Source of the DNA: Crotalaria pallida
Taxonomy: Eukaryota; Streptophyta; Magnoliopsida; Fabales; Fabaceae
Assembly: GCA_037953625.1 (NCBI GenBank)
Contig: CM075654.1
Span: 23,739,501 to 23,803,500 of the forward strand
Length of the DNA: 64,000 nt
Reading direction: 5' to 3'
Every line of letters starts with the position of its first letter. Position 1 is the stretch's first letter. The notes beneath the pieces were generated by a model. The model saw only the letters and a program-made list of their open reading frames with translations, was not told the origin of the DNA and made no database searches. Positions 1 to 9,021 of this stretch are shown here, piece by piece. The position numbers were made by a program, and so were the translations under genes.

Positions 1-1334
1 CATATTAATTAACAATTTAAATATCATTATACATAATTAAACAGTAAATAAAGCATGCTATATCACATCATCAGCATACAATCATCACACACAACAATGT
101 GGTCTTTGTCTTCTTCGTATAAGTGGCCACACAATGCAAACAATTGCCACTATACTACTGACTCAGAACCACTAAGTTTCAATCTTTGAGCTGATACGGA
201 ACATCCTAATATATCACCTAACTACCACGGTGTCTTAGGAAAGCTTCTCTCTCACCTGGGGTCCAATGATTAAATGCGTACCGTCTCCTCTGATCCTTTT
301 TGCTGCCGGCTGCCCCAATCCCTCGTCTATACCATTCTTCGTATTAAATAAAACACACTTACGTTACTAACGTATATTAAGAAAATCTTTTCTTAGCTCG
401 TGACACTTTCCGTTCCTTATCGAAAGACTTAAAACACCATTGTTTTATCAAAACAATTCCCATATTTTCTAGTACTTTAAATATTTCAAAACCATTTGAA
501 AAAACATCATATGAAATAATTTAAATTCTTTGGTTTGGTTGCTGGTCCGTCTAGGATAGCACCTTATTCACGTTTTAAAAACACCGAAAAATGCACCATT
601 TTTAACCCGACTTTTTCTTAAATCAATCACCACTTGAAAACCACACTTTAAATTATATAAACACATTTTTAAAGTTAAGAAAAAAGTCCAAACAATTCCG
701 GACAACAAAGGTTTGTTTCGCAAATTCACTTTAATAACACCCGAAAACATCGTAAAAACACTTTTTGTTTTAAGGTATACTTTAGTGCAAAACAAACACT
801 TTATAATTCAAACTTTTGTCGTAAAACAATCTTTGGACAGCCATAAACATAATCCAATAATTCTAAACAAGTCAAACCAAATTATTTTAAAATCAATAAA
901 TTTCAAAATCAAATACATACTCAATTATTTCCCAACATCAACTTAACACACAACAACAAGCAACATTTCATTCATTAATTAGAAGTATGTAATCAACTTG
1001 GTTAACATCAAAGCAATCATACAACTCACAAATAATTCATTTTCACAAAACAAAACACTTAGTCATGCATATATTCACAAACCAAATTGAACCAAGGATA
1101 TAAACCAAACATATTTATATTTATTTTTCTTACTTTGAACAACTTAAATCCTTTTCAAAAACCATTAAGTGAATCTATTTTCATGCAACTAGATTCCCTA
1201 GACTCACTTACACTACCTGGCCGAATGACATCAAAGAAAACAAGTCAAAATTACAAATCTAAAGCATACAAATCAACTTGATTTATTTTAAGCACTTAAA
1301 TTTCACTTTCTTGTTCATGCAACAAAATTATTTG
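1..1334 (-). mobile_element. H: minus-strand F6 LTR, distal segment
   Basis: Part of a long LTR read on the minus strand. Its reverse complement aligns with 19800-21090 of the plus-strand F6 solo LTR (shared stretches around the sequence for gagagagaagctttccta and the motif for gccggcaacaaaaaggat). The LTR continues beyond the left edge of the window, and resumes at 17034 after E1. No gene is seen here; the short ORFs are not conserved between copies. Orientation is clear; the exact 3' end of H is outside the window. Confidence 0.8.
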
Positions 1335-1601
1335 TGTAACACCCCTAATTTTCGTCTCTCGAATAATAGGAAATTAATAATAAAAGGTTTTATTATTAAT
1401 TTATAGAAATTTTCCAAGTTTATGTTTTGTATTTAATTTGCCTTAAATATAAAAATAAGTTGAAATATTTTTATATGGCAAATAAATGCAAAATATAAGA
1501 ATATTGCTTTTTGTTCCCTGAATGAGGGCTTAAAAGTAATATTGAAAAGATTCTTGGAGGGAAAGATTTAAAAATAGTAATTTTTAAATTTTGAATTGAT
1601 C

Positions 1602-1632
1602 TAACCGGTTAGTAATGCCCTGTAACCGGTTA
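1602..1632. repeat. F1 paired palindrome 1 (U3)
   Basis: Two perfect TAACCGGTTA palindromes at 1602-1611 and 1623-1632, start-to-start distance 21 bp. The same distance is kept in the E1 3' LTR (13666/13687) and the E2 3' LTR (38318/38339). It lies upstream of the TATA box, so it is a candidate regulatory site; the binding factor is unknown. Confidence 0.8.
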
Positions 1633-1762
1633 GACGATGAACTCAGGAACTGGTTTAGTGGATTTTGATGAGTAATCACTTGATTAACTCCGTAATCGCC
1701 ACGATTGCTGCCTGAGATTAGTGGCAACACACGCGTCGCCCTGCATGCATGTTTAATTTGCC

Positions 1763-1769
1763 TATAAAT
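1763..1769 (+). promoter_or_regulatory. E1 5' LTR TATA box
   Basis: TATAAAT about 430 bp into the LTR, followed by a leader. The matching site in the 3' LTR is at 13827-13833 and in the E2 3' LTR (TATTTAA) at 38479-38485. It is a predicted core promoter; the transcription start was not seen directly. Confidence 0.6.
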
Positions 1770-2603
1770 TGATGGATTTCAGAAGATTGGGGGTTGATTC
1801 TTCTTGGTTTGGTGTTGAGAAGCTGAATTAGGGTTCTTAATTTGTGGGAGCAAATTCTCCTTCATCTCTGAGTTTTGTTGAACGAGTGATACACATTCAC
1901 AAAGCTCACATCAAGGGCTTTGTGTTACCATAGAGTTTGTGAGCTGAGAGTCTTTGTGTGAGGAGAAATCACCATTTGAAGTTGAGGTTGGGAAAACTGA
2001 GCTCAAAATTTTCTGATTCGGGAAGCTGTATTGGAACCTTGATTTTGATCAGCTCAGGTAACCTCTAGGTCTCAAATCTTTTTCATTCGTTAGTGCATGT
2101 TGCCTAGAACAATTTCTAATTGTTTTCCCCAATTTCTTTGGTCAATCTCTGTGTCAAATCCTCTGATCTTTGGACCCTGTTGGTGAAATTCGTGGCTGAG
2201 AGCAGAACTGGGGTTTGTGTGAAATATGGGGGTTTCCTTCAATTTCTGTGTCAAGTCTTCATCAACTTCAGTCTTAAGGTATGGGAGAAGTCTATACTAT
2301 ACTAGATTTAGACTAAAAATCAAGTGAATTAGGATTTGAGTTAACAAAACTCAAAAGGGCATTATGTAACATCCCTGATTTTTAACCCCTGATTAATAAA
2401 ATGTTAGTGATAAAGTTTATTTATAATTAATTATTTTTAGTCTTGATTTCATGTAATTTATTATGAAAGATGATATTAAAGAATTTTAATACAAGAAAAT
2501 GAATATTTTCACATTAGTCCCTGTTTGGGGACCTTGAAGTGATTTTAGAAAGATTTTGGAGGGAAGGAAAATAAAATTAATATTATTCAAAAACTGGGCA
2601 AAA

Positions 2604-2633
2604 TACTCGAGTGTTTTTGGGAGTGCTCGAGTA
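2604..2633. repeat. F2a paired palindrome in U3
   Basis: CTCGAG cores at 2606 and 2626, 20 bp apart, in the context TACTCGAGT / GCTCGAGTA, upstream of the TATA box. It occupies the same relative place as the TAACCGGTTA pair of F1 LTRs, but with a different palindrome. Confidence 0.75.
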
Positions 2634-3665
2634 TTTTGGTCAGAGTTGACGAGTGAGTGCGTTTGATGAGTCACCACCAACGAGTCACCGCTGTTTGACA
2701 CGAAATCAAGCCTTCAACACATCCATGGCTTTCGTGTCGAGCTGCATGAGCTCCATGAATGGCTATTTAAGCCATGGTTGATGAATCAATCAACCCCTTT
2801 GCTCAATTCGTGAGTTTTGCTTCAGTTAGGGTTTTTGAATTGATTCAATCGATTCTCCCTCTCTGGGTTGATTCGAACCACAAATCATACACCAATACAA
2901 AGCTCACATCTCGAGATTTGTATAGACACCAAGATTGTGAGCTGAGAGTGAGTAGATTGGAAGAATCGAAGCTTGGAAGTGGAGTCTGTTTGTTGTCTCA
3001 GGTTTTCTGGAGCTTACTTTGGAGCTTGATTATGGTAAGCTCAGACAACCTCCTCATGTGAATCTTGTTTCTTTAGTTAGTATGAATTGTAGAGAGTATA
3101 CAGAGACTAATTTCCCCAATTTTTATGGTTGTTTCATGCATCAACCAATTCAATCTTGGTGCTCTGCTGAAACTACTCTGTTTCAGTGTGGATTTTGGGG
3201 AATTCAGCTTGGAAGCTAAGTTTGGGGTAAAGTCTCTGTTGATTCACATCTAAGAGGTAAGGGGAAGTAATTTCGTACACTAGATAGAGTTTAAATTCCA
3301 TTAAATGCATTACAGAGCCACCAAGAGGCTCTAAGGGCTTAGACTGAATAGGAACTTTGGTTTGGAGACCAAGTCATGCTCTAAAACTGTGTTGAGCAAG
3401 TTCTAAATCATGCATGTGAACTTAAATGAACACTATTTCATGAGTATTGTGCTTATTATGAAATTTGAAGTGTTGAGTTGTCAAATTGTGTATTTTATGC
3501 ATTAAGGATTGATTCTCTGCCAAATCTGTAATTTGATATGAAATGAGTGTTGTAACATGTTCTATTTATGATATATGAACTTTGTGGATCCCTGGATTGG
3601 ACTAGAATTGAGTAGGACTGAAAATGGTGTGTTAAAACTAAGATTTCAGTCTGTTCTGCTGTGAA

Positions 3666-3992
3666 ACACTCGAGTATTGGACAGGGTACTCGAGTAAAAT
3701 GTTTGTAAAACAATGTAATTTGAGCAAGAACACTCGAGTATTGTGTCTAGTACTCGAGTATCGAGTAAGACCTGGGGACATGTTAAGGCAAACCACTCGA
3801 GTAATGCAGGGATGACTCGAGTATTCTGGAAATTATGATGAACACTCGAGTAATCCATGAACTACTCGGGTAATTTAATGAATTTGAAACTCAAATCCCC
3901 AGAAAGTCATGAACACTCGAGTAACCCTAAAGAACACTCGAGTAATCTGGAAAAGTTGAAAAACACTCGAGTATGTTGGATTATACTCGAGT
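3666..3992. repeat. F2a cluster of six ACTCGAGT palindrome pairs
   Basis: CTCGAG cores start at 3669/3689, 3733/3753, 3796/3816, 3845/3865 (second reads CTCGGG), 3916/3937 and 3966/3986. The within-pair distance is 20 bp five times and 21 bp once, while distances between pairs vary and linkers differ in sequence. So spacing and palindrome, not the linker, are conserved. Confidence 0.85.
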
Positions 3993-4360
3993 AATTTACC
4001 TGAACCTGAGAAACACCATTTTCAATTCTGACTTAGTTGGTTAAGAATTTAACTACAATAATCCAAGTGATCTAGGACTTAAAAGAGATTGATTGATTAT
4101 ATGGTTATTCATTTTGGACGATGGGACGTTGCTCGGGTGGCACGTCATAACGTTGCTTGGGTGGCATGTTACATATTGAAATATACCAATCAATTTCTTT
4201 AAGTAAAGATATTAGATCGTTTACTCATGTTCGAGTGACATGAGGAGGACCTCTAGAATGACAAAAAGTTGCTGCTAGCTCGATGACACATTAAGGTGGA
4301 CAATGTGGATAGTATGTGGTATACTGTTGATTTGATGGTTCAACGGTGTGTTGCACACAA

Positions 4361-4764
4361 GTGGTAAGGTTTACGTTTTGGCGACGTGACGTTCATCAGA
4401 CATGGTGACGTTGTTTATCACCTCTGTTGTGCTACACAAGTGATAAGGTTTACGTCCTTAGGCGACGTGATGTTCATCAGATGGGGTGACGTTTTTTATC
4501 ACACCCGTTGTTTGTTGAGAAGGGTGTGGTGCACACAAGTGATAAGGTTTACGTCCTTAGGCGACGTGACGTTCATCAGACATGGTGACGTTTTTTATCA
4601 CCTCTGTCGTGTATCACAAGTGATAAGGTTTACGTCCTTAGGCGACGTGACGTTCATCAGATGTGGTGACGTTTTTTATCACACCCATTGTATGTTGAGA
4701 AGTGATAGGTTTACGTCCTTGGGCGACGTGACGTTCACCAGGTAGTGTGACGTTTTTATCACTT
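4361..4764 (+). repeat. F2a tandem array with long-loop inverted repeats
   Basis: Five units start at about 4361, 4440, 4539, 4620 and 4702. Each opens with GTGATAA (GTGGTAA in the first, a G-U pair in RNA) and most close with TTATCAC; the last closes with TATCACTT against AAGTGATA. Inside each loop are two ACGT boxes (ACGTCCTTAGGCGACGT) and repeated TGACG. TGACG/ACGT are also cores bound by plant bZIP factors, so DNA-level binding is an alternative to RNA folding. Unit lengths alternate near 80 and 100 bp. Confidence 0.75.
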
Positions 4765-5084
4765 CCGAGCTAGTACGCCATACGTTTTGGTAACGTATTC
4801 GTGATTTGGAAATGCTTTGTGGTATTGGATTGGCGTCCATGAGGACATTAGATGGAGAATCTCAGAAAGAGAAGAAGGTCAGGCATCATGCCACTTAACC
4901 TTATTTGAGCTAAGGTTTGATATTAAGAATGAGTATGAATTTCGTATCTGCATTAAGTGCTTCTAAGTGTTAACCATGGCTGTTAACTAATTTGGGGTTA
5001 TATGTGCATAATCATGATCACTTCTACATTTAAGCTCTGTTGATTATGTGTATAGATTTGCTTACCCCTATTCCCTTGTAGGTG

Positions 5085-5519
5085 ATGTCGCGTTACATCG
5101 CTTGCATCGAGGTCCGCCCACTTCTTAGTGGCATATGGATCTGCGAGGATTGCCGAGTAGTGTATGAGGGTGAGATAGTGGTTACCTTCGATCACCCTAA
5201 TCCACTGGTTCGGTCACATCCTCGTAGGTTTAGGATTCCCATCATATACGCTATGCATGTATCTACTTTTTATACTTACCATGGATCATCTCCCACTCGA
5301 CCAGCTCGCTTGTCTAACAGTTTTCAATTCGAACCTACCCGCTCATACCCTTTTTCTCTTAGAGTCATTCGAGAGGAGACTTCCCCGTCTATTTCAAGGA
5401 GTCCTATTAAGGTCCCGTTTTCATCAGACCTTGTACCCAGTGGTAGGGCAATTACTCCTTCAAATAAGATCAAGGAGGATCCTGTCGAATACGAGAGCGG
5501 AAATGAGCTTGTCGTTTAA
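5085..5519 (+). CDS. LTR-encoded ORF of F2a, 144 aa, unknown function
   Basis: Starts at the ATG three bases after the predicted splice acceptor (AG|GTGATG). The protein begins MSRYIACIEVRP and shares MxRYxACIExRP, SGIW, HPNPLVR, PRRFRIP, MHV, FYTY and a Ser/Pro-rich acidic tail (EDPVE) with the F1 LTR ORFs at 7727, 15864, 32398 and 40524, although the surrounding LTR DNA differs much more. No signal peptide, membrane segment or known catalytic motif is visible. The basic middle (many Arg) and acidic tail would suit a nucleic-acid or histone contact, but that is only a guess. It lies wholly inside an LTR, where gag/pol is not expected. Real expression is unproven. Confidence 0.6.
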   Translation: MSRYIACIEVRPLLSGIWICEDCRVVYEGEIVVTFDHPNPLVRSHPRRFRIPIIYAMHVSTFYTYHGSSPTRPARLSNSFQFEPTRSYPFSLRVIREETSPSISRSPIKVPFSSDLVPSGRAITPSNKIKEDPVEYESGNELVV

Positions 5520-6620
5520 TCTATCGGGAGTCAATGGAGAGGTGATGATCCCTAGGTATGTGCATAAGGTAAATGATGAGGATCAAGGATCCGGTGTGAT
5601 GGATGCTGTGGAGAAGATTAGCTGCTGATGGTGATGTTGGATGATGGTTGCTGCTACTTCTTGGAGACTTCTACTACTACTGCCGCGACCAGTGCTATGA
5701 GACCAGCTTTGGGAGTTTTATATATTGTGGGAATTTCTTTTGAAAACTCTGGAGCCATGGTCTATTTTGATGTACATATAAATACATAGCCTTATGGACT
5801 TGTTCTGGGATTTTGGAGATCCTTACCGCCGGACTATGTATTACGTACCTTTTGATATAAATAAAATCCATGCTTATACTAAAGTCTATTACATAGTCCT
5901 GATATTTCCGCTTACTCTGATATTGATTTGAAAGAATTCGGCTACGACATTTTGGAAATGGTATCACTTGGCTAGACGAAAACTGGATGGCAATACTTGA
6001 GTTCCTTTATATGAAATATGAAATAGAGTACATTTATCCTCAAAGAGAATGCTATCCAAGATTTGCGAAATTACCTTTTGAGCAAAGTAAATGCCGAATT
6101 CGATTTTAAAAGTAATACGTGAACTATTCTCCAAACATCCTATGTTTTGGTTGTGCACCCGACTATTTGGAAAATATAAAAGAAAATTTTGAATCCAGTA
6201 TTTTCTAACATTTTACAAGTCCATATATTCTCAAGTAATAGTATTCATTTTGTATTAATTACTTGGGTTATTTTGAGGGTGTTACACATTATGTGTTTTT
6301 TTAAGCACAAAGGCTTGGAGGCCAAAATCTTGCTCACTGTGGTTTTGAGCAACTTTATTTTGATGCATGCAAAGTATGTTGATGCTGAATTATGAGTTTG
6401 GATGCTTAATTTGAGCTTGGTTGTATTAAATTGTGTTTATGTGAATTTTCATGCAATTTGATATCATAACCTTGATGCATGCAATATGAATGTGTTTTTG
6501 GGTATAAACATGTTTATCTTAAGGCACATGAACTTTGTGAATAATGAGAATTGGTTAGATTTGAGAAAGGAAGAAAATGAATTGTTAAAACTCTTGTTTT
6601 AATGGTCTTACTGCATAATC

Positions 6621-6651
6621 TAACCGGTTATACGATATTCGTAACCGGTTA
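6621..6651. repeat. F1 paired palindrome 2 (E1 5' LTR)
   Basis: TAACCGGTTA at 6621-6630 and 6642-6651, 21 bp apart, with linker TACGATATTCG unlike that of pairs 1 and 3. Equivalent pairs: 14758/14779 and 39408/39429. Confidence 0.8.
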
Positions 6652-6996
6652 GACACTGCAGATTTTCAAAGAAAATTTGTTTATTAATTAGTCCTGAAAT
6701 CTTAATGGTTTCTACTCAAATCTAAGCTTTAATTTCATTATACATGGTTTGAACAAGAGTTGATATAATGTCAAGGTTCAGATTTGAAAGATTAAAGTTA
6801 ATGCCTTAAGTTAATGAAATAATTTCAAGAGGGAATTATGTTCATTGGAGAATGAAATGTGATTTGGACTTTTGAATGATGAAAAACAATAGTCTTTGAG
6901 GTATAAACAATGTTAAATGTGTTTTTGGATTGGGTAGAGAATTCAAGAAAAAGGGTTTTCTGAATTGCAATGGTAAACAGTTCAGGTCTGTAATTC

Positions 6997-7027
6997 TAAC
7001 CGGTTAGCCTGAAACTGTAACCGGTTA
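6997..7027. repeat. F1 paired palindrome 3 (E1 5' LTR)
   Basis: TAACCGGTTA at 6997-7006 and 7018-7027, 21 bp apart, linker GCCTGAAACTG. Equivalent pairs: 15134/15155 and 39785/39806 (second copy TAACCAGTTA). Confidence 0.8.
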
Positions 7028-7283
7028 GTACCTGAATCTGAAAAATAAAAAGTTAAGTTTTTGGATACCATTGAAGTTATATTACTCAATCTATGTTTAA
7101 AAAGGCATGTTTTGAGAAAAAAATTCAAAGGGGAATTTTATGCCAAAGGTATACCTCAACTAAATCATTAAAAAGGAGAAATTGAAATATTTCTAAATCA
7201 CATTAATTAATGTAAAGATAAAACCAACCCTGATATTTGTGCATCCATATAGACTGGAAGTCTGGTTGGTAGGAACGTTTATC

Positions 7284-7502
7284 ATATTCTGGGAATATGA
7301 GGAGGGTACTCCGGGAGTACCAAATTATAACCTACTTGATGACACATTATAGATATGTGGCCAGTGTCCGGGACCTGGTTTTTATGCGTTCTGGGAACGT
7401 ATGCGTTCTGGGAACGTGGTGCACACTCCGGGAGTGATGCTTATTATCCAAGTATGGTTCGGCATTACATTCTGGGAACTAATGTCGGTGTTCCGGGAAC
7501 AC
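7284..7502 (+). repeat. F1 CYGGG hairpin array (E1 5' LTR)
   Basis: Short self-complementary modules around a constant CYGGG core: ATATT-CTGGG-AATAT (7284), GGTACT-CCGGG-AGTACC (7305), a degenerate CACAT...ATGTG (7343), GT-CCGGG-AC (near 7367), CGTT-CTGGG-AACG (7387 and 7404), CACT-CCGGG-AGTG (7424), a decayed one near 7468, and GTGTT-CCGGG-AACAC (7488). Stem sequences differ but both arms change together. The array lies inside the putative intron, just before the LTR ORF. Confidence 0.85.
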
Positions 7503-7726
7503 AAGGGTGTATTGGATGGACGTCCAAGATGGAAATTAAGAGGCCTCAGTTGTGGATAGAAAATCATACATCATGCCACTTGCATTATAAGAGTTATAAT
7601 GTTGAAAAATTGGTGTGCTCATATGTATTTGCATTATGATCTGTCCATGATATACTTGTGATTGTAATTTTAGTCCTTATCAATCATGTATATGTGTATA
7701 CTTACTCCCTGTGCCCTGTTTAGGTG

Positions 7727-8200
7727 ATGGCCAGATACCTAGCTTGCATCGAGATACGCCCTATCCCTAGCTGTATATGGACGTATGAGGAGCACCGTGC
7801 CACTTTTGAGGGGGAGGTTGAGATCACTCTCTACCACCCTAACCCTCTGGTGCGTGTGTGACCTCGTCGATTTAGGATCCCATTAGTCTATACTATGCAT
7901 GTTCCACCATTTTATACTTATAGAGGACCACCCCCGGCTCGACCTATGCGCCGTTTTCAAAGTTTCCGTTTTAGAGCTGCCACTCGTTCCCATCCTTCCT
8001 TCCATAGAGTTGTCACTGAGGAGACTCCTTCTCCTGGTCCGACTGATTATGATAGGACTGCTTCTGCAGATCCTAGACCCAGTGGTGGGGTCTCTCCACA
8101 GTCGGGCGAGGTCGAGGAGGACCCCGTGGAGGATGAGAGCGAGGAGGAGGTGCATGTTGAGCCGACTGTTTCTGCTAGAGGTGGACCCGCTGGTTCATAG
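7727..8200 (+). pseudogene. Broken LTR ORF in E1 5' LTR
   Basis: Same 158-codon frame as the intact copy at 15864-16337, starting right after the acceptor at 7723. Codon 45 is TGA (7859-7861), where the 3' LTR copy has CGA (Arg), a typical CpG transition. The rest of the frame stays open to the same terminal stop. The two copies were identical when E1 inserted, so the break is recent. Confidence 0.75.
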
Positions 8201-8463
8201 GAGCCTGCATAGCATAGGTGTTTTGGATCCTAGATCCTAGGGATAGAGCGGTGGAGGATCTGAGGAGCTGCTGAGGACACTGAAGACCTGCTCTGAGACT
8301 TCTATTTTGAGACCATGTGATATAGTGTATATATTTTGAGAGGTCTTAGAGTGAGGTTTTATTTTATACAGCTGGGTTGTATATGTTTTTATAAACTCTT
8401 GCTATCTCGACTGATGTTACTTGCTACTACTGTACTGATGGGGTTTCATTTTATGCTATGGTC

Positions 8464-8486
8464 TATATATATATATATATATATAT
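8464..8486. repeat. Short TA microsatellite in E1 5' LTR
   Basis: About 11 TA units. The matching tract in the E1 3' LTR (16601-16659) has about 29 units. Confidence 0.85.
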
Positions 8487-8862
8487 GACGTTTATTTTCC
8501 TCAGCAGAGCCCCATAAGTATTATTTTTACTTCCGCGAACTCTGATTTCAATTTACAAGGGATTCGGCGATAGGTTTATATTTTATATATTCAAATCTTA
8601 CTCGAGAGGCAAATTATATGCTTTAATGATAACTACTAAGGTTTTCTATAATTAAGGAAGTGCTTTCTCGAGAGTCTTTCCGACTCTAAGATATTACCAT
8701 GCCGAATTCATGAAATGGTTTATGTCAAAAAGAGGTTTTTGATTGAGCAAGTAATAATATTAAAAAGGAAAAATTTTCTAGTCCTAAATTTTGATAGCAA
8801 GTAGTAAACTATTTGGAAATATTAATTATTTTCAAATTGAAAAGAGAGCGTCACACCTTTGG

Positions 8863-8874
8863 TGGTATCAGAGC
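8863..8874 (+). other. E1 primer-binding site (tRNA-iMet)
   Basis: TGGTATCAGAGC, the standard complement of the initiator tRNA-Met 3' end used by many plant LTR retrotransposons, seven bases after the 5' LTR end. Minus-strand DNA synthesis would start here. Confidence 0.9.
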
Positions 8875-9021
8875 ATTGGTCCTGTTCCTCATGGCCCGAA
8901 GATGCAGCTAAGTATGATATTCAATGTTGATTGAATATGATTTGAGTAAGTTAGTGGTAGTATTTATGTTTGTTTTAAAAGACCTTTTTAGTAACCCAAA
9001 GCCCATAGTGCAGGTCTTTCT

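Larger units (their letters stand above)
3035..5081 (+). other. Putative LTR intron of F2a
   Basis: Donor TATG|GTAAGC and acceptor CCCTTGTAG|GTGATG, in the same arrangement as F1 LTRs. It contains all six intronic palindrome pairs and the hairpin array. Consensus-based prediction. Confidence 0.5.
2365..6286 (+). mobile_element. F2a solo LTR nested in E1 5' LTR
   Basis: A 3.9-kb LTR beginning TGTAACATCCC and ending GGGTGTTACA, with perfect TSD CATTA (2360-2364, 6287-6291). The uninterrupted target is seen in the E1 3' LTR near 14427. No PBS, PPT or pol lies inside, so it is a solo LTR left by recombination between two LTRs. It carries a U3 palindrome pair, TATTTAA at 2764-2770, a putative donor GG|TAAG at 3034-3035, six palindrome pairs (3669-3991), a hairpin array (4361-4764), acceptor TTGTAG ending at 5081, and a complete LTR ORF. 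Confidence 0.95.
2058..7723 (+). other. Putative LTR intron of E1 5' LTR
   Basis: Predicted donor CAG|GTAACC after 2057 and acceptor CCCTGTTTAG|GTGATG ending at 7723, directly before the LTR ORF ATG. In E2 the donor is the better GGTAAGTA (38764). At the aligned E1 position GGTAAG reads GATCAG, so E1 may use a GT 11 bases downstream. The intron would hold the hairpin array and, in this copy, the nested F2a solo LTR. Prediction from consensus only. Confidence 0.45.
1335..8855 (+). repeat. E1 5' LTR (F1), interrupted by a nested solo LTR
   Basis: Begins TGTAACACCCC and ends GTCACA, seven bases before the PBS. About 3.59 kb once the F2a insert and its TSD are removed. Order: U3 with a paired palindrome (1602-1632), TATAAAT at 1763, leader, putative splice donor after 2057, nested F2a (2365-6286), two more palindrome pairs, hairpin array 7284-7502, acceptor at 7723, LTR ORF 7727-8200 (broken), TA microsatellite near 8464. 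Confidence 0.93.

Noticed and set aside
4386..4745. 119-aa ORF with repeated FTSLGDVTFIRHGDV-like units
   Set aside because: It is the F2a tandem array read in one frame; it lies in the putative intron and unit lengths (79-99 bp) are not kept as multiples of three.
7355..7639. 94-aa ORF (also at 15492 and 40153) over the F1 hairpin array
   Set aside because: Open only because the modules lack stops in that frame; the reading frame is not kept in the E2 5' LTR, whereas the base pairing is.
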